The notes under the pieces are model-generated. The model saw only the letters and a program-made list of their open reading frames with translations. It had not been told where the DNA came from and did not search any database. A DNA stretch of 64,000 nt from assembly GCF_022698145.1 (NCBI RefSeq), contig NZ_JALDAX010000007.1, forward strand, positions 124,001 through 188,000. Reading direction: 5' to 3'. The position numbers and the translations under genes are program-made. This stretch comes from Streptomyces spinosisporus (GTDB lineage: Bacteria > Actinomycetota > Actinomycetes > Streptomycetales > Streptomycetaceae). Every line of letters starts with the position of its first letter. The first letter of the stretch is position 1. This document shows positions 33,514-41,409 of the stretch, piece after piece.

Positions 33514-34143
33514 TCAGGGCCGCCCGGCCGCCGCCCTGATCAGCGCCCGGATGTCCTCCAGATCCGCCTCGAACTCGGCCGTCAGGTCGACGGGAAGGTC
33601 GAGATAGGGAGCGAGCCGGCGGTGGCCGGGGAGTTCTTCGTCCGGGAGTTGGCCGCGGCGGCTGCGCGGGTCGAGGGTGCCGGGGGAGAAGCGGCCGGAG
33701 GCCTCGGAGGCGGCGAAGCCGATGACGAAGGTGCTGACGAGCCGTTCCAGCCGGGGCACTTGGGACTCCGGGACGCCGGCGTCGATGAGGGCGGTGTAGA
33801 CGATGTCCACGGCGCGCACGGCGTCCGGCGTGACCGCGGGGCGTGAGAAGAGCAGGTGTGCGGCCCAAGGGTGACGCCTGGTCACCTCGCGGCAGGCGTG
33901 CCCGAGGGCGCCGAGCCGCTCCTCCCAGGTCTGGTCCTCGGGCGTCCGCGCCGGCAGCAGCGCGGTCAGCAGGCGGCCGATCATGCCGTCCAGCAGGGCC
34001 GACTTGTCCTTCACGTGGCGGTACAGCGCCATCGGCGTGACACCGACCCGGTCGGCCAGCGCGCGCATCGACACCGCTTCGAGGCCGTGCTCGTCGGCGA
34101 TGTCCAGCGCCGCGTCCAGAATCTCTTCCCGCCTGCCGCTCAT
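33514..34143 (-). CDS. TetR-family regulator of the ABC exporter
   Basis: A 209-aa regulator. The helix-turn-helix is at about 25-50 (SMRALADRVGVTPMALYRHV) in a standard TetR N-terminal domain, followed by a ligand-binding domain of the TetR_C class. It is divergent from the ABC transporter genes, and the 62-bp gap is filled by repeats that look like operators, so it most likely represses itself and the exporter until a toxic ligand appears. Confidence 0.92.
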   Translation of the reverse strand: MSGRREEILDAALDIADEHGLEAVSMRALADRVGVTPMALYRHVKDKSALLDGMIGRLLTALLPARTPEDQTWEERLGALGHACREVTRRHPWAAHLLFSRPAVTPDAVRAVDIVYTALIDAGVPESQVPRLERLVSTFVIGFAASEASGRFSPGTLDPRSRRGQLPDEELPGHRRLAPYLDLPVDLTAEFEADLEDIRALIRAAAGRP

Positions 34144-34145
34144 GG

Positions 34146-34190
34146 GTCTACAGTGTAGACGTATACGATGTAGACGTATACGGCGTAGAC
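34146..34190. promoter_or_regulatory. TetR operator array: palindrome plus 15-bp direct repeats
   Basis: GTCTACAGTGTAGAC (34146-34160) is a perfect palindrome. GTAGAC then recurs at 34155, 34170 and 34185, exactly 15 bp apart, with GTATAC twice in between. Confidence 0.75.
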
Positions 34191-34205
34191 AGACAGGGGG
34201 GCGGG

Positions 34206-35075
34206 ATGCTCATCGCTCAGGGACTGGTGAAGTGCTACGGCCGGCGGCGCGCCCTCGACGGCTTCGACCTCACGGTCGCGCCCGGCGAGATCGTCGGCCT
34301 GATCGGGCACAACGGCGCGGGCAAGACCACGTTCGTCGAGATCGTCACCGGTCTCGTACGACCGGACGAGGGCCGGATCCGTATCGGCCCGTACGACGCC
34401 CTGCGCACCGGACGGGCCGCGCGACGGCTGCTGGGCGTGGCTCCCCAGGAGCTCGCCCTGTACGGCAGCGTCACCGCGCGCGAGAACCTGCGGCTGCTCG
34501 CGGGACTGGCCGGGCTGCGCGGGCGGCGACGGGACGCGGAGATCGACCGCGTCCTGGACGAACTGCGGCTCACCGACGTCGCGGACCGCCCCGTGGGCGT
34601 CCTGTCCGGGGGACAGCGGCGGCGCGTCCAGGCGGCCACCGCGATGGTCGGGTCACCGCCTCTTCTCCTGCTGGACGAGCCGACCGCCGGAGCCGACCCG
34701 GAGACCCGCGCCGCCCTGCTGGCCACCGTCAGGGCCCGCGCCGAAGCCGGTGCCGCCGTCGTCTACACGACGCACTATCTGCCCGAACTCGTCGACCTCG
34801 ACGCCACGTTGGCGATCGCCCGCGCCGGGCGCGTCATCGCGCGAGGGACGCAGGAAGAGCTCACCCGCGATCTGCCGGGCGAACTGCACGTCACCTACGA
34901 CGACGCGTCCGACCCCGAACTGCGCATGCCGACCACGGATCCCGGCGCGGACCTGGCCGCCCTGCTCGGCTCCGGCCGTACGCCCCTCTCCGTCGACGTC
35001 CGCCGCCCCGGCCTCGACGACCTCTACCGCTCCCTGGAGTCCACCGAGACGGAGTCCGGTCATGCCGCTGCGTGA
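34206..35075 (+). CDS. ABC transporter ATP-binding protein (DrrA-like)
   Basis: A 289-aa ATPase: Walker A GHNGAGKTT, Q-loop around GVAPQELALYG, signature LSGGQRRRV, Walker B LLLLDEPTAG, and a switch His in TTHYLPEL. A 70-residue C-terminal extension is typical of DrrA/NodI-type drug exporters. ATG 34206 is the first gene of the transporter unit and overlaps the permease start by 14 bp. Regulation by the divergent TetR protein is inferred. Confidence 0.93.
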   Translation: MLIAQGLVKCYGRRRALDGFDLTVAPGEIVGLIGHNGAGKTTFVEIVTGLVRPDEGRIRIGPYDALRTGRAARRLLGVAPQELALYGSVTARENLRLLAGLAGLRGRRRDAEIDRVLDELRLTDVADRPVGVLSGGQRRRVQAATAMVGSPPLLLLDEPTAGADPETRAALLATVRARAEAGAAVVYTTHYLPELVDLDATLAIARAGRVIARGTQEELTRDLPGELHVTYDDASDPELRMPTTDPGADLAALLGSGRTPLSVDVRRPGLDDLYRSLESTETESGHAAA

Positions 35076-35823
35076 GCCCACCACCCGGCTGAGCGCCCTC
35101 GTGCTCCACAACGCGCTGCTGATGCTGCGCGAGCCCGGCCCGCTGCTGAGCCGGATGCTGCTGCCGCTCGCCTTCATGACCCTGCTGCGCCCGCTCTATC
35201 TGGCCGCCCAGGGCCGGGCGGCCGGTACCCAGCAGGTGGTCGTGGGCACGCTGGTCACCTTCTCCCTGCTGGCCCTGAGCATCGCCGGCAGCGCGATCCT
35301 CGCCGAGCGGCTCGGCCGTACCTGGGACCGGCTGCGCGGTACGCCGCTGCATCCGGTCGAACTGCTCCTCGGCAAGGCCGCCCCCGTCCTGGTGGCCCTG
35401 CTGGCACAGCAGTTGCTGATCATCGGCTTCGGCGCGGGCGTCTTCGGGCTGGGCCTTCCGCACCCCTTCCTGCTGCTGGGCGTGCTGCTCAGCTGGAGCG
35501 GCACCCTGCTCGGCCTCGGCGCGCTGATCGGGGTGCTGGTCCGCAGCATGGGCGAGCTCTCGGCGGCGTACGACATCGGCGGGATGCTGCTCAGCAGCGT
35601 CGGCGGTGCGCTCGTACCGCTGAGCGAGCTGCCCGCGTGGGTGGCGGACGTGGCACCGGTGTCTCCCGGCTACTGGGCGACCCGTGGGCTGCACGCCGCC
35701 CTCGACGGCGACACGCACACCGTCGTGACGGCCTGCGGCACGCTCCTCGGCACGGCACTCGTCTGCGGCGCGCTCGCCTCGATACGGCTGAGGGGACGTA
35801 GCAGCAGACTGGTGGCGCTGTGA
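35062..35823 (+). CDS. ABC-2 type transporter permease (DrrB-like)
   Basis: A 253-aa membrane protein with about six transmembrane segments, starting at the ATG at 35062 inside the end of the ATPase gene. Features of the ABC2 class: N-terminal LVLHNALLMLREPGPLLSRM, the cytoplasmic LAERLGRTWDRLRGTPLHPV motif and the extracellular GGALVPLSELPAWV loop. It should form a half-transporter with the ATPase and export a lipophilic compound; the substrate is unknown. Confidence 0.92.
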   Translation: MPLREPTTRLSALVLHNALLMLREPGPLLSRMLLPLAFMTLLRPLYLAAQGRAAGTQQVVVGTLVTFSLLALSIAGSAILAERLGRTWDRLRGTPLHPVELLLGKAAPVLVALLAQQLLIIGFGAGVFGLGLPHPFLLLGVLLSWSGTLLGLGALIGVLVRSMGELSAAYDIGGMLLSSVGGALVPLSELPAWVADVAPVSPGYWATRGLHAALDGDTHTVVTACGTLLGTALVCGALASIRLRGRSSRLVAL

Positions 35824-35906
35824 GGCGACGCGTGCCCGGTGAGGTGAGGCGAAGCGCTCGCCCGGGGCCCGGCCCGAGGGCGGGAGACGCAGGTCACATC
35901 CGGGCA

Positions 35907-35933
35907 TGTCACTGGGGACCGGACCATCCCGTC
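35907..35933 (+). promoter_or_regulatory. Candidate ECF41-type promoter for CMD copy 2 and its ECF41 gene
   Basis: TGTCACT at 35907-35913, 16 bp, CGTC at 35930-35933. Flanks GACGCAGGTCAC and GTGTGTATCC match the CMD copy 1 promoter at the same distances. Confidence 0.8.
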
Positions 35934-35972
35934 CCAGGTGTGTATCCAGCGACGACCAGGCGGGAGCACATC

Positions 35973-36446
35973 ATGGAAGCGCGACTGAACTACTTCACCA
36001 GCCCCTCCGCCGGCAAGGCGATCAAGCACCTCATGCCGGCGGGCCGGGCGCTCAAGGAGGCGCCGCTGCCCGCCGCGACCCAGGAGCTGGTGGCGCTGCG
36101 GGTCAGCCAGATCAACGGGTGCGCCGTCTGCATCGACATGCACACCAAGGAGGCCGTCGCGGCCGGCGAGACGACGGTGCGGCTGAACCTGGTGGCCGCC
36201 TGGCGCGAGGCCACGGTCTTCACCGAGGCGGAGCGCGCCGCACTGGCGCTGGCGGAGGAGGGCACCCGGGTGGCGGACGGCTCCGGCGGGGTCGGCGACG
36301 AGGCGTGGGCGTACGCGTCGAAGCACTACGACGAGGAGCAGCTCACCGCCCTGGTGGTTCTGGTCTCCTTCATGAACATGGTGAACCGGCTCAACATCAT
36401 CAGCCGGCAGCCGGCCGGTGACTACGAGGCCGGGCAGTTCCACTGA
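35973..36446 (+). CDS. AhpD-like carboxymuconolactone decarboxylase-family protein (copy 2)
   Basis: A 157-aa paralogue of the protein at 10408-10881, identical in length and with the same redox motif C50-A-V-C53 and H57 (NGCAVCIDMHTK). ATG 35973 follows GGCGGGAGCACATC. It is followed 22 bp later by an ECF41 sigma factor gene, the classic ECF41 locus layout. The shared promoter flanks suggest the whole module, not just the coding region, was duplicated. A thiol-based redox or peroxide-linked function is inferred from the motif. Confidence 0.92.
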   Translation: MEARLNYFTSPSAGKAIKHLMPAGRALKEAPLPAATQELVALRVSQINGCAVCIDMHTKEAVAAGETTVRLNLVAAWREATVFTEAERAALALAEEGTRVADGSGGVGDEAWAYASKHYDEEQLTALVVLVSFMNMVNRLNIISRQPAGDYEAGQFH

Positions 36447-36468
36447 TCCCGGGCGAAGCGGAGTGCAC

Positions 36469-37392
36469 GTGAGCAAGGTCGAGGAGTTCGAGGAGCTGCG
36501 ACCGCTGCTGTTCTCGATCGCCTACCGGATCCTGGGCAGCGTCTCGGAGGCCGAGGACGCGGTGCAGGAGACATGGCTGCGCTATGACGGCACGACGACC
36601 CGGCCCACGTCCCCCAAGGCCTATCTCTCGACCACGGTGACGCGGATCGCGCTCGACGTGCTGCGTTCGGCGCGGGTACGGCGGGAGCAGTACGTCGGCC
36701 CGTGGTTCCCCGAGCCGCTGCTGAGCGATCCCTACGAGGACCCGGCGCGGGCGATGGAGCTGGCCGACTCGGTGTCCATGGCGGCACTGGTGCTACTGGA
36801 GCGGCTCAGCCCGCTGGAGCGGGCCGTGTTCGTGCTGAGGGAGGTGTTCGGCTTCGAGTTCGACGAGGTCGCCGCGGCGGTGGGCCGGTCGGAGGCGGCG
36901 TGCCGGCAGCTGGTGGTGCGGGCGCGACGGCACATGCGGGACGGCCGGCCCCGCTTCGAGGCGCCCCGTGAAGAGCGGGAGGAACTGGCCTCGCGGTTCT
37001 TCGACGCCCTGCGCGAAGGTGATGTCGCCTCGCTGCAGGACCTGCTCGCGGCCGATGTGTCGATGGCCGGCGACGGCGGCGGCAAGGCCCCGCAGCTGGC
37101 CAGGACCGTCGTCGGGGCCGAGAACGTGGCGCGGCTGCTCGCCTCCGTCTTCCCCTGGATGGCCCGGATCGACGTGACGTTCGAACTCCACGAGATCAAC
37201 GGCGAGCCCGGCGCGATCTTCCGCGAACGGGAGGGCGGGGTTCTCACCGTCATGGTGCTCGATGTGCTCGGCGGGCGGATCCGGGCGATCCGCTCGGTGA
37301 TCAATCCCGACAAGCTCGCTCACGTCGGTCCGGTGGCCGATGCCTGGGCTGTGGACCGCGAGCTGAGGCGGCTCCGCCGGCAGCCGCACTGA
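36469..37392 (+). CDS. sigJ: ECF41-type (SigJ-like) sigma factor, second copy
   Basis: A 307-aa ECF sigma factor. Region 2 is LLFSIAYRILGSVSEAEDAV, region 4 FDEVAAAVGRSEAACRQLVV; a SnoaL-like domain follows with GDGGGKAP at 201-208 and INPDKLAHVG near residue 280. WFPEP in the linker is also ECF41-like. The start is GTG 36469 (GGAG 5 nt upstream); the longer frame to 36418 runs back into the CMD gene. Likely co-transcribed with CMD copy 2 from a TGTCACT promoter, so it may be autoregulated. Confidence 0.93.
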   Translation: MSKVEEFEELRPLLFSIAYRILGSVSEAEDAVQETWLRYDGTTTRPTSPKAYLSTTVTRIALDVLRSARVRREQYVGPWFPEPLLSDPYEDPARAMELADSVSMAALVLLERLSPLERAVFVLREVFGFEFDEVAAAVGRSEAACRQLVVRARRHMRDGRPRFEAPREEREELASRFFDALREGDVASLQDLLAADVSMAGDGGGKAPQLARTVVGAENVARLLASVFPWMARIDVTFELHEINGEPGAIFREREGGVLTVMVLDVLGGRIRAIRSVINPDKLAHVGPVADAWAVDRELRRLRRQPH

Positions 37393-37414
37393 GCGCCGCC
37401 TCAGCCTCGACGGG

Positions 37415-38329
37415 TCAGGAGCCCTGGAAGTAGTGGCCCTTGGCGAGGTCTTCGAGAAGACCGGGGCCGGTCGGCTGCCAGCCGAGCAGTTCGCGGGTCT
37501 GGGTGTTCGACGCCGGGGCGTCGAGCCCGATGAATGCGCTCATCCAGGTGAAGTGCCCGGCCGCGTCCTCGGGGGTCACAGGTGCCACCGGCACGTCGAG
37601 CCCGCGGCCGATCACCTCGGCCACGTCGCGGATGGCGACGCCCTCCTCCGCCACGCCGTGCAGCACGGCGCCCGCGGGTGCCTTCTCGACGGCCAGCCGG
37701 AACAGCCGTGCGGCGTCGAGCCGGTGGACGGCCGGCCAGCGGTTGGCGCCGTCGCCGAGGTAGCCGGAGACGCCCTTGGCCCGGGCGGTGGCGACCAGGG
37801 TCGCCATGAACCCCTTGTCCCCGTCGCCGTGGCAGGTGGGGGAGAGCCGCACCACCGACGAGCGCACACCGCGCGAGGCGTAGTCGAGCACCGCCAGGGA
37901 CGTGGCCGCGCGGATCGAGAAGGCCGAGCCGTCCTCGACCGTGGGCATGTCCTGCTCGGTCGCCACCCGACCCGGCTTGAGGCCGGCCAGGCCGGAGGCG
38001 AGGACGAAGGGCCGGTCGGTGCCGACCAGCGGCTCGGCGAGAGCGTCGACGGCGCGGCGGTCGGCCTCGGCGGCCTCCTGGAAGCTGCCGCTGAAGGCGA
38101 TGTCGTGCTTGAAGGCGAGGTGGATCACCCCGTCCGACGCGGCGGCGGCACCGGCCAGGACGTCCAGGTCGTCGACGGTGCCGCGGACCGCTTCCGCCCC
38201 GGCGGCGGTGAGCGCGGCGGCGGAGGCCTCGGAGCGGGCGAGGCCCACGACCTGGTGGCCCGCTTCGATGAGGTCGGGGACGAGGGCGCGGCCGATCCAG
38301 CCGGACGCGCCGGTCACGAAGATACGCAT
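37415..38329 (-). CDS. NAD(P)-dependent epimerase/dehydratase-like protein
   Basis: A 304-aa extended-SDR-like protein: IFVTGASGWIGRALVPDL at the N-terminus, FVLASGLAG in the strand that holds the Ser, and WPAVHRLDAARLFRLAVEKA in the C-terminal half. It lacks a clear YxxxK pair, as in atypical epimerase-like reductases. It is divergent from a TetR gene; two mirror-image operator-like sites fill the gap, so it is the regulator's probable target. It is convergent with the ECF41 gene (22 bp apart) and so not in its operon. Confidence 0.88.
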   Translation of the reverse strand: MRIFVTGASGWIGRALVPDLIEAGHQVVGLARSEASAAALTAAGAEAVRGTVDDLDVLAGAAAASDGVIHLAFKHDIAFSGSFQEAAEADRRAVDALAEPLVGTDRPFVLASGLAGLKPGRVATEQDMPTVEDGSAFSIRAATSLAVLDYASRGVRSSVVRLSPTCHGDGDKGFMATLVATARAKGVSGYLGDGANRWPAVHRLDAARLFRLAVEKAPAGAVLHGVAEEGVAIRDVAEVIGRGLDVPVAPVTPEDAAGHFTWMSAFIGLDAPASNTQTRELLGWQPTGPGLLEDLAKGHYFQGS

Positions 38330-38347
38330 GAGGGAGCCCCAAACTGT

Positions 38348-38394
38348 TGATGTCAGTGACTGTCGTCAACGCTAACACCTGATGTCAGTCACTG
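38348..38394. promoter_or_regulatory. Paired TetR operator candidates
   Basis: TGATGTCAGTGACTG at 38348-38362 and TGATGTCAGTCACTG at 38380-38394, 32 bp apart (three helical turns). CAGTGACTG and CAGTCACTG are reverse complements of each other. Confidence 0.7.
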
Positions 38395-38415
38395 CCATCG
38401 CGTAGGATCTGCCCC

Positions 38416-38982
38416 ATGAGCAGATGGGAGCCGAACGCGCGCGAACGCCTGGCGAAAGCGGCGTTGGAGCTCTACAGCGAGCGGGGCTACGAGCGGACGA
38501 CGGTGGCGGAGATCGCCAAGCGGGCCGGACTGACCGAGCGGACCTTCTTCCGGCACTACGCCGACAAGCGCGAGGTGCTGTTCGACGGCTCGAATCATCT
38601 GCAGGACCTGTTCGTGAAGGCCGTCAACGACGCGCCCGAGTCCGCGGCGCCGATCGACATCGTGGCGGCCGCGCTGGAGGCGGTCTCCGAGGTGTTCGTC
38701 GACCGCCGTGCCTTCGCCCGCAAGCGCCAGGCCGTGATCACGGCCAACGCGGAACTTCAGGAACGCGAACTGATCAAGCTCGCCGCGCTGTCGGCCGCGC
38801 TCACCGACGCGCTGCGTCGACGCGGCATCGCGGAACCCGCCGCGAGCCTGACCGCCGAGGCGGGGCTCGCCGTCTTCAGGATCGGCTTCGAACGGTGGGT
38901 CGCGCCGGGGGAGGAACGCCCGATGTGGCCGCTGATGCGGGAGGCGCTGGCCGCTCTGAGGACGGTGGCCGCGGGAGCCTGA
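38416..38982 (+). CDS. TetR-family transcriptional regulator
   Basis: A 188-aa regulator. The helix-turn-helix is TVAEIAKRAGLTERTFFRHY at about 30-50, followed by DKREVLFDG. It is divergent from the epimerase-like gene. Two operator-like sites with half-site CAGTGACTG lie between the two start codons, suggesting it represses both. ATG 38416. Ligand unknown. Confidence 0.92.
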   Translation: MSRWEPNARERLAKAALELYSERGYERTTVAEIAKRAGLTERTFFRHYADKREVLFDGSNHLQDLFVKAVNDAPESAAPIDIVAAALEAVSEVFVDRRAFARKRQAVITANAELQERELIKLAALSAALTDALRRRGIAEPAASLTAEAGLAVFRIGFERWVAPGEERPMWPLMREALAALRTVAAGA

Positions 38983-39034
38983 GGCTCCGCGGCCGGTGCC
39001 GCCATGGGTGGTTGGTCGTCTGCCGCGCCGTCGT

Positions 39035-39068
39035 GGCTGGGCGCGCAGTTCCCCGCGCGCCTTCGGGG
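39035..39068. repeat. Dispersed intergenic repeat (copy 2, reverse)
   Basis: The reverse complement reads CCCCGAAGGCGCGCGGGGAA followed by CTGCGCGCCCAGCC, matching the element at 12743-12777 with few changes. It sits between convergent genes. Confidence 0.72.
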
Positions 39069-39074
39069 CACGGG

Positions 39075-41243
39075 TCAGTGGGTGGTGAGGATGGCCAGTT
39101 GGTGGGTTGCTCGGGTCATGGCGACGTAGCGGTCGACCGCTCCCTCGGTGCCCTCGCCGAACGTGTCCGGGTCGATGAGGACGACGAGGTCGAACTCCAG
39201 GCCCTTCGACAGCTCCGGGGGCAGCGAGCGCACGCGGGAGGTCGCGCGGAACGACGGGTCGCCGATGACGCAGGCGATCCCTTCGTCGTGGGCGGCGAGC
39301 CAGGTGCCGAGGACGGCGTCCAGGTCCGCGACGGATCCGTGGACGACGGGGACACCGCCGGAGCGGATGGAGGTGGGCACGTTGGCGTCCGGCAGCACGG
39401 CCCGGATGACCGGCTCGGCCTCCGCCATCACCTCTTCCGGGGTGCGGTAGTTGATGCTCAGGGACGCGATCTCGATGCGGTCGAGCCCGATCCGGCCGAG
39501 CCGCTCCTGCCATGACTCCGTGAAGCCGTGCCGGGCCTGGGCGCGGTCCCCGACGATCGTGAAGCTGCGGGACGGGCACCGCTGCAGCAGCATCTGCCAC
39601 TCCGCGTCGGTCAGTTCCTGGGCCTCGTCCACGACGATGTGCGCGAACGGCCCGGCCAGCAGGTCCGGTTCGGCCGCGGACAGCGCGCTCTCGTCGACCA
39701 GGCTGACCTCGGCGTCCTGGCCGCGCAGCATCATCACCAGGCCCTCACCGTCGTCGGTGTCGGCGCCGGAGTCGGCGGCGGCCGCGATCAGGTTGTCGAC
39801 GACCTGCGCCATCTGCTCGCGCTGGGCGGCGAGTACGGCCGCGTCACGGCGCTTGCGCCGGGCCTCCTGCGGATCGCCGAGCCGCTGCCGTGCCGCGTCC
39901 AGCAGAGGCAGGTCGGACACCGTCCAGGCCTGCGGCTCGGCCCGCTGCAGCCGGCGGACCTCGTCACGGCTCAGCCAGGGAGCGCACATCCGCAAGTAGG
40001 CGGGCACCGACCACAGGTCCCCGACCAGATCGGCCGCTTCGAGCATCGGCCACGCCCCGTTCAGCGTCCCGACCAGCTCCTTGTCCTGCTGCAGTGCCCT
40101 GCGGAACTGCGCGGGCGAGAGGTCGTCGCCGTCGTACCTCTCCATCAGGACGGAGACCAGCTTCTCCCAGATCTGGTCGCGTGCCTCGTTGTGCGGAGTG
40201 CCCGGCTCGGGGGCCGTGAAGGCCTCGGCCCAGTCGTCGGCGGTCAGCCGGATGTCGTGCCAGTCGACGGTGACCGTCATGACCTCGGTGGGCGGTTCCT
40301 CGTAGAACCGCACGGCCGGCTCGATCGCCTTCACCATGTCCGCGGACGACTTCAGCCGGGCCACCTCCGGGTCGGTCTCGACCACCGCCGTGGCCCCCTC
40401 GGCGACGAGATCGCGCAGGATGCAGGTCTGCACCCCCTCCTCGCCCAGGCTGGGCAGGACGTCGGAGACGTAGGCGAGGTAGGGCCGGTGCGGGCCGACG
40501 AACAGGACGCCGCCCCTGCGGTGACCCAGGCGCGGGTCGGCGTAGAGGAGATGGGCGGTGCGGTGCAGGGCGACGACCGTCTTGCCGGTGCCGGGACCAC
40601 CGTCGACGACGAGGGCGCCGCGCGATCCCGCCCGGATGATGGCGTCCTGGTCGGCCTGGATGGTGGCGAGCACGTCCCGCATCCGGTCCGAGCGGCCCGC
40701 GCCCAGACTGGCGATGAAGGCGGACTGGTCGTCGAGCGCGGCCCGCCCGTCCAGCCCCTCGGTGCTGAAGACCTCGTCCCAGTAGTCGCTGATCCGGCCG
40801 TCGGTCCAGCGATACCTGCGGCGGCTCGCCAGCCCCATCGGGTCGGCGTGGGTCGCCGCGAAGAAGGGCTCGGCCGCGGGCGAGCGCCAGTCGACCAGCA
40901 ACCGGCGGCCCTCGCTGTCGGTGAGACCCAGACGTCCGATGTACACGGGCTCGGAACCGTCGGCGCCCACGATGTGTCCGAGGCACAGGTCCAGGCCGAA
41001 ACGGCGCAGGGTGCGCAGCCGCCCGGTCAGCCGGTGGACCTCGATGTCCCGGTCCATCGCGTGCCGGCCGAGGCCACCGGGCGCCTTGAGCGCGGCGTCG
41101 AGACGGTCGGACAGTTCGGCGATGGTCTGCTCCAGGCACCGCGCGATCGCCGCGAAGTGCCGCTCGTCGCGGCCGATCAGCATCGGGTCGGCCTTGGCGG
41201 AGAGACGGTCGGGCAGATCGAATGCTGACAAAGACGTGCGCAC
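39075..41243 (-). CDS. helR: HelR-type RNA-polymerase-associated helicase (rifamycin resistance)
   Basis: A 722-aa UvrD/HelD-like ATPase: an N-terminal coiled region (residues 30-75), Walker A DGGPGTGKTVVALHRTAHLL near 210, VVDEAQELTDAEWQML (motif II), IVGDRAQARHG, and LSINYRTPEEV. HelR proteins push rifamycin off RNA polymerase. A rifamycin-associated element lies upstream, which strongly supports HelR over a general HelD. The start is GTG 41243 with GGGGGA 8 nt upstream. The length fits the family. Confidence 0.9.
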   Translation of the reverse strand: MRTSLSAFDLPDRLSAKADPMLIGRDERHFAAIARCLEQTIAELSDRLDAALKAPGGLGRHAMDRDIEVHRLTGRLRTLRRFGLDLCLGHIVGADGSEPVYIGRLGLTDSEGRRLLVDWRSPAAEPFFAATHADPMGLASRRRYRWTDGRISDYWDEVFSTEGLDGRAALDDQSAFIASLGAGRSDRMRDVLATIQADQDAIIRAGSRGALVVDGGPGTGKTVVALHRTAHLLYADPRLGHRRGGVLFVGPHRPYLAYVSDVLPSLGEEGVQTCILRDLVAEGATAVVETDPEVARLKSSADMVKAIEPAVRFYEEPPTEVMTVTVDWHDIRLTADDWAEAFTAPEPGTPHNEARDQIWEKLVSVLMERYDGDDLSPAQFRRALQQDKELVGTLNGAWPMLEAADLVGDLWSVPAYLRMCAPWLSRDEVRRLQRAEPQAWTVSDLPLLDAARQRLGDPQEARRKRRDAAVLAAQREQMAQVVDNLIAAAADSGADTDDGEGLVMMLRGQDAEVSLVDESALSAAEPDLLAGPFAHIVVDEAQELTDAEWQMLLQRCPSRSFTIVGDRAQARHGFTESWQERLGRIGLDRIEIASLSINYRTPEEVMAEAEPVIRAVLPDANVPTSIRSGGVPVVHGSVADLDAVLGTWLAAHDEGIACVIGDPSFRATSRVRSLPPELSKGLEFDLVVLIDPDTFGEGTEGAVDRYVAMTRATHQLAILTTH

Positions 41244-41303
41244 TTCGGGAATCCCCCATTTTTGCAGGTACCGGCTTCGGCCTGCGATTGTGCGGCACGC
41301 CCC

Positions 41304-41322
41304 CGGCCTTGCCGCAAGCCCC
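41304..41322 (-). promoter_or_regulatory. Rifamycin-associated element (RAE)
   Basis: On the minus strand GGGGCTTGCGGCAAGGCCG, an inverted-repeat element that differs at one base from the 19-bp RAE consensus as I recall it. A TATAGC hexamer (possible -10) lies just upstream on the minus strand. Confidence 0.85.
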
Positions 41323-41409
41323 CCAGTGCGCTATAAGTTGAGAGTGGCAAGGAGTGCATGACCTCCTTGCCTTTCTTGTTTCTCTCCTCCGCTTCGGCCG
41401 CTACGGCCG

